In this document: positions 6,847-11,285 of the stretch, piece after piece
Layout: every line of letters starts with the position of its first letter
Position numbering within the stretch: position 1 is the first letter of the stretch
From: Streptomyces katrae
Lineage (GTDB): Bacteria > Actinomycetota > Actinomycetes > Streptomycetales > Streptomycetaceae
Length of the DNA stretch: 11,285 nucleotides
Direction: 5' to 3'
Assembly: GCF_000966975.1 (NCBI RefSeq)
Contig: NZ_JZWV01000708.1
Coordinates: forward strand, 1 to 11,285
Program-made: the position numbers and the translations under genes
The notes under the pieces: model-generated
Seen by the model: only the letters and a program-made list of their open reading frames with translations
The model's database searches: none
What the model was told of the DNA's origin: nothing

Positions 6847-7789
6847 TCAGAAGAGGCCCTCCTGCCCGCCCGCCTCCCCGGGCGGGGCGATGGCCGCCAG
6901 CGGGGCGTCGGTCACCGCGCCCGCCGGAGCGGCGCCCAGCTCCCAGCCGGCCAGCAGCCGGGTGTCGACCACGAGCCCGTCCGCGAAGTGCAGGTCCGGC
7001 CCCGCGGCCCCCACCAGCACCCCCACGACACCCGCCCCGGGCACCAGCTCCCTGACCACCCGCGCCGGAACGGGCAGCCCGGCCAGCCCGAACGGCCCGG
7101 CGTGGTCGGTGACCGCGCACCTCGGTGACCGCGCACCCCAGCCGTTCCAGCGACTCGGGCCACCCCTCCAGCGCCGCCGCCCGGGCATACAGCTCGGCCA
7201 CCTCCCGCGCCCGCTCGGCCTCCGCAGGCAGCCCGGCCCGCACCGCGCGCTTACGGGCGTAGGCGATCCGGTCCGGCACCCCGAGGGCGGCCCGCAGCAG
7301 CTCCTCGGTCCGGCGTGCCGCCATCAGCGGCCCGCGCCCCAGCCAGGTCCAGGTCACGGCCCCCTGCTCCAGCAGCCGGACCGAACCGCGCTCCTCGGCC
7401 GTGATGCCGACCTTGACCGTGCCGGGCCCGAACCACGCCAGGTACACCCGGTAGGGGCGCGGATCGGCGGCATTGGTGTCGGCCGCCACCGAGAAGGACC
7501 GGTCCAGCCCGGCGCACTCGGGACACTGGGCGCTGCCGGCCCGCCCCGGCACGGTCCGTCCCGCAGGGCAGGGGGTCCGCTTCCCGGCCCGCCGCACCCC
7601 CAGGCAGTGGCGCTCGCCCCCGGCGACGAAGGCCAGCCGCTGCCCGTAGGTGAGCGGGCTGCCGCGCTCCCCGCGCCCGAGCCCGTACCACCCGATCGCG
7701 GGCCGCCCCCCGCTCCAGCTGATCCCCGTGCACTGCCAGCCCGCGGCGGAGCCGGTCGCAGGGGCAGCGCCCGGTCGATGTGGTCCGAT
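6847..7789 (-). pseudogene. DUF2797-type protein gene, frameshifted by a 16-bp tandem duplication
   Basis: The frame from 7789 leftwards encodes a DUF2797-like protein. It has a GWQCTGISWSGGRPAIGW opening, paired cysteines ending in QCPEC, DRSFSVAADT, VYLAWFGPGTVKVGIT and EQGAVTWTWLGRGPLMAARR. At 7106-7137 an exact 16-bp duplication shifts the frame after ERLGCAVT. Deleting one copy rejoins the rest of the family-like protein (DHAGPFGLAGLP... to QEGLF and the TGA at 6847-6849), giving 308 residues. Unrepaired, translation continues in an Arg/Gly-rich frame to a stop at 6767-6769. At the 5' end, a good ribosome site (GGAGG, 7797-7801) is followed seven bases later by ATC at 7789, in frame, where ATG would be expected. 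The only canonical upstream start, ATG at 7903, overlaps the PH-domain gene by 100 bases. The gene follows that PH gene by 14 bases. Function of the family is unknown to me. Confidence 0.8.
7106..7137 (-). repeat. Exact 16-bp tandem duplication causing frameshift
   Basis: The unit TCGGTGACCGCGCACC occurs at 7106-7121 and again at 7122-7137 with no mismatch and no spacer. Sixteen is not a multiple of three. The protein frames on each side join into one continuous protein if one copy is removed, so the duplication is the lesion. Confidence 0.93.
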
Positions 7790-7803
7790 CGGTCTTCCTC
7801 CGG

Positions 7804-8169
7804 CTAGCGCGCGACGAACTGGGTCAGGACCGCCTGCATCTCGTAGATGTCGACCCCCTTGGTGAAGGTCTTCTCTATCGGCGCCGCGCTGCCGGAGATC
7901 CATATCTTGAGCTCGGCATCGAGGTCGAAGTGCCCGGCGGTCTCCACCGAGAAGTGAGTGATGCTCCGGTAGGGGACGGAGTGGTACTCCACCTTCTTGC
8001 CCGTCATCCCCTGCTTGTCGACGAACACCAGCCGCCGGTCGGTGAACAGGATGGTGTCGCGCACCAGCAGGTACGCCACGTGCACCTGCTCCCCGTGCCC
8101 CAGCAGCCGGGCGTAGTCCCGCTGCGCCGACGCCGGATCCACCCGGTGCGCGTTTCCGAACAGTCCCAT
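7804..8169 (-). CDS. Bacterial PH-domain protein (bPH_1 / YvbH-like)
   Basis: A 121-residue protein that is almost entirely one bacterial pleckstrin-homology domain of the bPH_1 (formerly DUF1696) type. Recognisable stretches are LVRDTILFTDRRLVFVDKQG (35-54), MTGKKVEYHSVPYRSI (55-70), THFSVETAGHFDLDAELKIW (71-90), ISGSAAPIEKTFTKGVDI (91-108) and a terminal helix to residue 121. No signal peptide or membrane span is visible; these domains are thought to be binding modules and no enzymatic role is implied. The ATG at 8169 starts the conserved MGLFGNAHRVD; a GGGGGG run eight to thirteen bases upstream may act as a weak ribosome site. In-frame codons further upstream would run into the tRNA terminator and are rejected. 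The broken DUF2797 gene follows 14 bases downstream, consistent with one transcript. Confidence 0.88.
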   Translation of the reverse strand: MGLFGNAHRVDPASAQRDYARLLGHGEQVHVAYLLVRDTILFTDRRLVFVDKQGMTGKKVEYHSVPYRSITHFSVETAGHFDLDAELKIWISGSAAPIEKTFTKGVDIYEMQAVLTQFVAR

Positions 8170-8305
8170 GAGAGCCCCCCGATCAAGCTTCGAACGATCT
8201 GTGGAAACCGTATCGGCCCGGATCCGTGGTCCACGTCCCCCGCAGGAGCCATTTCGCCCCTGAGTCCTCCCGGGGGAGCCCTCGCCCTCAAGTACTGGAC
8301 ATACG

Positions 8306-8341
8306 CGAGAGGCCCTCAGGATTTCTCCTGAGGGCCTCTCG
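8306..8341 (-). terminator. Hairpin terminator of tRNA-Arg
   Basis: Perfect 15-bp inverted repeat (arms 8306-8320 and 8327-8341) around a 6-base loop, beginning 5 bases after the 3' end of tRNA-Arg. There is no long T-run, as is common in high-GC actinobacteria. It also separates the tRNA from the PH-domain gene downstream. Confidence 0.85.
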
Positions 8342-8346
8342 GGCTG

Positions 8347-8419
8347 TGCACTCGGCAGGATTCGAACCTGCAACCTTCTGATCCGTAGTCAGATGCTCTA
8401 TCCGTTAAGCTACGAGTGC
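8347..8419 (-). tRNA. tRNA-Arg (ACG anticodon)
   Basis: A 73-nt cloverleaf on the minus strand. The 7-bp acceptor stem is GCACTCG/CGAGTGC with discriminator A. The anticodon stem TCTGA/TCAGA encloses the loop CTACGGA, giving anticodon ACG (read as inosine-CG, covering CGU/CGC/CGA). The T arm contains GTTCGAAT. CCA is not encoded. It lies downstream of tRNA-Ser in the same orientation, with its own terminator. Confidence 0.96.
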
Positions 8420-8463
8420 TTGGGCTTCCCGGGGTTTTTCGCCCCGTTGGCCTTGCGAGAACA

Positions 8464-8493
8464 ACAATACATGGACCTCGCCGGGACGCGAAA
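8464..8493 (-). promoter_or_regulatory. Weak candidate promoter for tRNA-Arg
   Basis: On the minus strand a TATTGT (-10-like, 8464-8469) sits 44 bases before the mature tRNA 5' end, with TTTCGC (8488-8493) 18 bases upstream as a poor -35. This AT-richer patch stands out in the intergenic region, but neither box is a strong match. Between it and the tRNA is a small 5-bp hairpin (8430-8434 with 8442-8446) in the leader. Confidence 0.25.
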
Positions 8494-8623
8494 TCCATTA
8501 GCCCCAACGCCTCTGACCTGCGGAAACGTGCTGGAAGAAGATCGTCCGTCCGCAGCGGGCGGCAGCGCGGAGGCCGCAACGGGTACCCAGGGAGAGCCAC
8601 CCCAAACCCCAGGGGCCCGCTTC

Positions 8624-8682
8624 GGACCCTGAACGCAGACCCCGAACGCAGACCCCCGAACGACTGCGGACCCCCGAACGCA
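8624..8682. repeat. Short imperfect tandem repeats between the two tRNA genes
   Basis: Four near-copies of a GACCCC(C)GAACGCA-like unit lie head to tail: 8624-8637, 8638-8650, 8651-8668 (with an insertion) and 8669-8682. The last copy abuts the tRNA-Ser terminator. Units are 13-18 bases, so the array is too short and too irregular for a CRISPR. No function is assigned. Confidence 0.7.
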
Positions 8683-8717
8683 CCGAAGCCCCGGTCCATA
8701 CGGACCGGGGCTTCGGT
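8682..8717 (-). terminator. Hairpin terminator of tRNA-Ser
   Basis: Perfect 16-bp inverted repeat (arms 8682-8697 and 8702-8717) with a 4-base loop, starting 6 bases after the 3' end of tRNA-Ser. It is GC-rich with no T-tract. Position and spacing match the terminator behind tRNA-Arg. Confidence 0.87.
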
Positions 8718-8723
8718 GAAGTG

Positions 8724-8814
8724 CGGAGGCGGAGGGATTTGAACCCTCGATGGGGCGTAAACCCCAAACCGCATTAGCAGTGCGGCGCCATAGACCGGAC
8801 TAGGCGACGCCTCC
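8724..8814 (-). tRNA. tRNA-Ser (GCT anticodon)
   Basis: A 91-nt class II tRNA on the minus strand. The acceptor stem is GGAGGCG/CGCCTCC with discriminator G. The anticodon stem CCGCA/TGCGG encloses the loop CTGCTAA, giving anticodon GCT, which reads AGC/AGU. A long serine-type variable arm (GGGGTTTACGCCCC) and the T arm GAGGGTTCAAATCCCTC complete the fold. CCA is not encoded. Confidence 0.96.
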
Positions 8815-8995
8815 AGCACACCCCCTGTGACGAGGGTGCGTGCAGATGATGACACAGCCGCGGGGCCGGTCACCAATCCGCTCCCACGGTACAAGGAGCG
8901 GGGGCCGCAGGGCAAAGCCTTAAGCCCTCTTCGCAACGTCCGGGCGGGCGGGTCGTTGGTGAGGCGTACGACGTACGGACGACCTGGAGTGCCCC

Positions 8996-9415
8996 ATGCT
9001 GCGTCTCGCCGCCTTCGCCGTCACCTCCGCGCTGGCCGCCGCGGCCGCCGGACCCCTGCCGCCGCTGCCCCTGGGCCGGCTGCTGGCTTCCCCCGACCGG
9101 CTGACGATCGACATCTCCAAGGCGGGCAGCCTCAACGGCCGGTACCGCCTCGACTGCCGGCCCGTCGGCGGCGACCACCCCAAGGCCGAGGAGGCCTGCT
9201 CCCGTCTCGACGCGCTGGCGAAGCAGGGGAAGGACCCGTTCGCCGCCGCGCCGAAGGCCGCGATGTGCACCTTCCAGAGCGGCGGACCCGCCACCGCGCA
9301 CGTCACGGGAACGTGGCACGGAGAGAAGGTGGACAGCTGGTTCCGACGCGAAAACGGGTGCGACATCGCCCGCTGGGACAACCTGGAACCTGTGCTTCCG
9401 AGTGCGGGTGCCTGA
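8996..9415 (+). CDS. Secreted subtilisin-inhibitor-like (SSI family) protein
   Basis: A 139-residue predicted exported protein. A short signal-like N-terminus (Arg3 then an Ala-rich hydrophobic run to about residue 19) precedes a mature domain of about 110 residues, the size of streptomycete subtilisin inhibitors. The SSI pattern is visible: LDCRPVGGDHPKAEEACSRL (52-71), MCTFQSGGP (90-98), VTGTWHGEKV (103-112) and FRRENGC (116-122). Cysteines C54, C68, C91 and C122 match the two disulphides of the family (C54-C68, C91-C122). Aligning C91-T92-F93 with the C-P-M of SSI puts Phe93 at P1. The usual Tyr-x-Pro-Val after the scissile bond is replaced by Ser-Gly-Gly-Pro. The ATG at 8996 has GGAG seven bases upstream. 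The 181 bases before it (8815-8995) hold no other gene I can support and no convincing promoter. The partner protease is unknown. Confidence 0.82.
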   Translation: MLRLAAFAVTSALAAAAAGPLPPLPLGRLLASPDRLTIDISKAGSLNGRYRLDCRPVGGDHPKAEEACSRLDALAKQGKDPFAAAPKAAMCTFQSGGPATAHVTGTWHGEKVDSWFRRENGCDIARWDNLEPVLPSAGA

Positions 9416-9428
9416 CCTGGGAGGATGC

Positions 9429-9460
9429 GGCGGATGCACGGTTTCCCCCGTTCATCCGCC
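9429..9460 (+). terminator. Hairpin terminator after the inhibitor gene
   Basis: An 8-bp stem (9429-9436 with 9453-9460), one C/T mismatch, then 4 more pairs (9438-9441 with 9448-9451) around a 6-base loop, starting 14 bases after the inhibitor stop codon. No T-run follows. Placement between two separately ribosome-sited genes fits a terminator. Confidence 0.65.
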
Positions 9461-9483
9461 CCCTCGCGGCGGGACGGTGCCCT

Positions 9484-9489
9484 TAGACT
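9484..9489 (+). promoter_or_regulatory. Candidate -10 box of the PAS kinase-like gene
   Basis: TAGACT, a common -10 form for the principal streptomycete sigma factor, lies 46 bases before the GTG start and downstream of the terminator hairpin. No convincing -35 is seen at the correct distance, so this is tentative. Confidence 0.3.
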
Positions 9490-9534
9490 CCTCCCGTGAC
9501 ATGCCGGTAGTCGTGGTCAGGGAGGACGCTCGTC

Positions 9535-11262
9535 GTGAGCAGCAGGCCATCCCGAGGCGCTGCTCGCCTCGCAGCAATACTCGACGCACTTCCGGACGCG
9601 CTGTTGCTCGTCAACGCCAACGGCACGGTCGTCAACGCGAATTCGATCGCCCTCGAGGTCATGGAGAGCCCCGGCACCGGTCTGGTCGGCCGCGGCGTGC
9701 TCGACCTCTTCCCCGAGTTCGACTCCAAGCTCATCCCCGGTTCGATGCGCCGCCCCGGCGACGAGCTGACGGGCCGCTCCAAGCCGAAACGCATGACCGC
9801 GCGCCGCACCGACGGCACGGAGTTCCCCGTCGAGGTCACCAGCGCCCACCTCGACGGCCGTGACGCCTACCGCGAGCCCCAGCCGTACACCGGCGACGAG
9901 CTGCTGATGCTGGTCGTGCGGGACCTCACCGAGGCCGTGGACACCGAGGCCGAGCTGGCCCGCTCGCAGCGGCAGACCGAGATGATCCTGCGCGCCGCCG
10001 CCGAGGGCGTCGTCGGCACGGACACCGACGGCCGCGTGGTCCTGGTCAACCCGGCCGCCGCCCAGATCCTCGGCTACCGCGCCACCGACCTCGGCAACCG
10101 CGAGCTGCACGGGCTGATCCAGCACTCGCGCGCGGACGGCTCCCCCTTCCCCTTCGACGAGTCCCCCCTCGCCGACACCCTGCGCAGCGGGCGCAAGCAC
10201 CGCGTGCGCGGCCAGGTGCTGTGGAACAAGGCCGGCCAGGCCGTCGCCGTCGACCTGACCACCTCGCCCGTACGGGACGGGGACATGCTCGTCGGCGCCG
10301 TCATGACCTTCACCGACCGGCGTCCCTACGACGCGCTCGCCGCGCGCCACGCCCAGCTGACGGCCGTGCTCGGCGATTCGCTGCGCGGGCCGCTGGAGGA
10401 GCTGCGCGGGGAGCTGGCGACGCTGGCCGCCGACGACGGCGGCCAGCTGTGGCCCGAGGCCAACCAGCTGCTGCACCACCTGGCCGCCGGATACGCGCGG
10501 ATGACCACCCTGGTGGACAACGTGCTCGGCTACCAGCGGCTGGACGCGGGCAGCGAGAAGCTCAAGAAGCAGAACGTCCTGATCAACGAGGTCGTCAAGG
10601 CCGGCATCGACGGCGCGGTCGAGCTGATCGGCCCCGGCCGGGTCCAGTTCGCCGTCCACGCCCCGACCATCGAGGCCGAGGTCGACGCGGAGCGGGTCGC
10701 GACCGCGCTGGCGCACCTCGTCGCGGACGTCGCCGGAGTGGACGCCACCGGCAAGACCCGTCAGGGCAGCGGGTACGGCGACTCCACGATCGTGGTGGCC
10801 GCGGCGCAGCGCGGTGAGGTCGTACGGATCGAGGTGCGCGGCCCCTACGACGGCGGCCACCCCGTGCACGAGCCGATCGTGCGGGGTGTCGTCACCGCGC
10901 ACGGCGGCCTCCTCCAGACGGTGGAGGTGCCCGGAGCTCCGGGCGGTGCGTACGTACTGGAGCTGCCGCTGGGCTCCGGTGCCGGGACGGTCGAGCTGCC
11001 CGAACCCGAGCCGGAGACGGCTCCGGAGCCCGAGGCCGCCCCGGCGACGGTCTCCGGCGGCCGGCGCGGCCGGCGCGGCGTGGACGCCTTCCTCGAGGAC
11101 GGCCCCGGCGGGGCGAAGGAGGCCGGGGCCCGCGGGGCGGGCGGCGCGCTGGCGCTGCCGTCCGGGCAGGACGCGCAGGCTTCCGGTCCTGGCCCGGCGG
11201 AACTCGCGCAGTCCCCGGTGAACCCTGCCGGGCTCGGTACCGGGCGCCGACGGGGCCGTGAC
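9535..11262 (+). CDS. PAS-PAS histidine-kinase-like protein with degenerate catalytic boxes, 3' end cut
   Basis: Visible for 576 codons with no genomic stop before the contig ends. Two PAS domains lie at about 14-135 (LPDALLLVNANGTVVNANS) and 148-262 (AAEGVVGTDTDGRVVLVNP). A helical segment like HisKA follows (about 266-345): its MTTLVDNVLGYQRLDAG (323-339) closely parallels the same region of the intact kinase in this window. A HATPase-like fold ends with IVRGVVTAHGG (448-458) and YVLELPLG. The key residues are gone. The H-box reads GDSLRGPL with D281 in the His position, the N-box Asn is D398 and the G1 Asp is R435; no G2 glycines remain. A Pro/Glu- then Gly/Arg-rich disordered tail starts near 483. 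No signal peptide or membrane span is seen, so it is probably cytosolic. The GTG at 9535 has GGGAGG nine bases upstream; an in-frame stop at 9508-9510 limits upstream extension. Confidence 0.85.
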
Positions 11263-11285
11263 CTGTCTCTTATACACAACTCTGA
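11263..11285. other. Sequencing adapter remnant (Tn5 mosaic end, Nextera type)
   Basis: CTGTCTCTTATACACA (11263-11278) matches the first 16 bases of the 19-bp Tn5 mosaic end used in Nextera libraries. After two extra bases (AC), TCTGA (11281-11285) matches the remaining mosaic end plus the first adapter bases. It falls exactly at the contig end and interrupts the PAS kinase-like frame. Treat it as non-genomic. Confidence 0.93.

Noticed and set aside
8170..8373. Longer start for the PH-domain protein
   Set aside because: It would read through the tRNA terminator and into the tRNA gene; the conserved family start is at 8169.
8347..8419. Integration site of a mobile element at the tRNA-Arg 3' end
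   Set aside because: No integrase and no duplicated tRNA 3' segment were found in the window.
8624..8682. CRISPR array
   Set aside because: Units of 13-18 bases with no spacers and imperfect copies; no cas genes in the window.
9517..11277. Long minus-strand open frame (586 codons) beginning MYKRQ
   Set aside because: Starts inside the adapter remnant and is antisense to the PAS kinase-like gene, which has clear domains on the plus strand.

Overview
The window reads as a piece of high-GC actinobacterial chromosome, most likely Streptomyces or a close relative. The evidence is extreme GC at codon third positions, secreted subtilisin-inhibitor-like and PAS/kinase-like proteins of streptomycete type, tRNAs without encoded CCA, GTG and TTG starts, and a perfect 14-bp parS palindrome of the streptomycete ParB type. 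parS sites cluster around oriC in Streptomyces, so the locus is probably in the chromosome core rather than in the arms or on a small plasmid. The last 23 bases are not genomic: they match a Tn5 mosaic-end (Nextera) adapter, so this is the untrimmed end of a contig.

Layout, left to right. Bases 1-5435 (minus strand) hold a compact four-gene unit, transcribed right to left: an OmpR-type response regulator (4668-5435), its sensor kinase (3133-4668), a GT2-GtrA fusion protein (1833-3107) and a GT39 membrane glycosyltransferase (1-1836, cut by the window edge). The regulator and kinase overlap by 1 base and the two glycosyltransferases by 4 bases; the kinase and GT2 genes are 25 bases apart. The simplest reading is a signal-responsive envelope-glycosylation module: the GT2 domain charges polyprenyl phosphate with a sugar, the GtrA domain helps move it across the membrane, and the GT39 enzyme transfers it to an extracytoplasmic acceptor. 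The parS site lies inside the kinase gene. The 84-base gap before the regulator carries 11-bp-phased direct repeats typical of OmpR-family targets, next to a perfect 10-bp palindrome.

Bases 5520-6723 (minus) hold an ABM-fold monooxygenase-like gene followed by an overlapping, TTG-started amidohydrolase of the ACMSD-like (amidohydrolase 2) type. Bases 6847-8169 (minus) hold a bacterial PH-domain gene followed by a DUF2797-type gene. The DUF2797 gene is frameshifted by an exact 16-bp tandem duplication and also lacks a normal start codon at the position its ribosome-binding site predicts.

Bases 8306-8814 (minus) carry tRNA-Ser(GCT) and tRNA-Arg(ACG), each followed about 5 bases later by its own strong hairpin terminator. 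A GC-rich block of short imperfect repeats lies between them. From 8996 the strand switches to plus: a small secreted SSI-like protease inhibitor, a hairpin terminator, then a long PAS-PAS kinase-like protein that runs off the contig. That protein has lost the phosphoacceptor His, the N-box Asn and the G1-box Asp, and is therefore a predicted pseudokinase.
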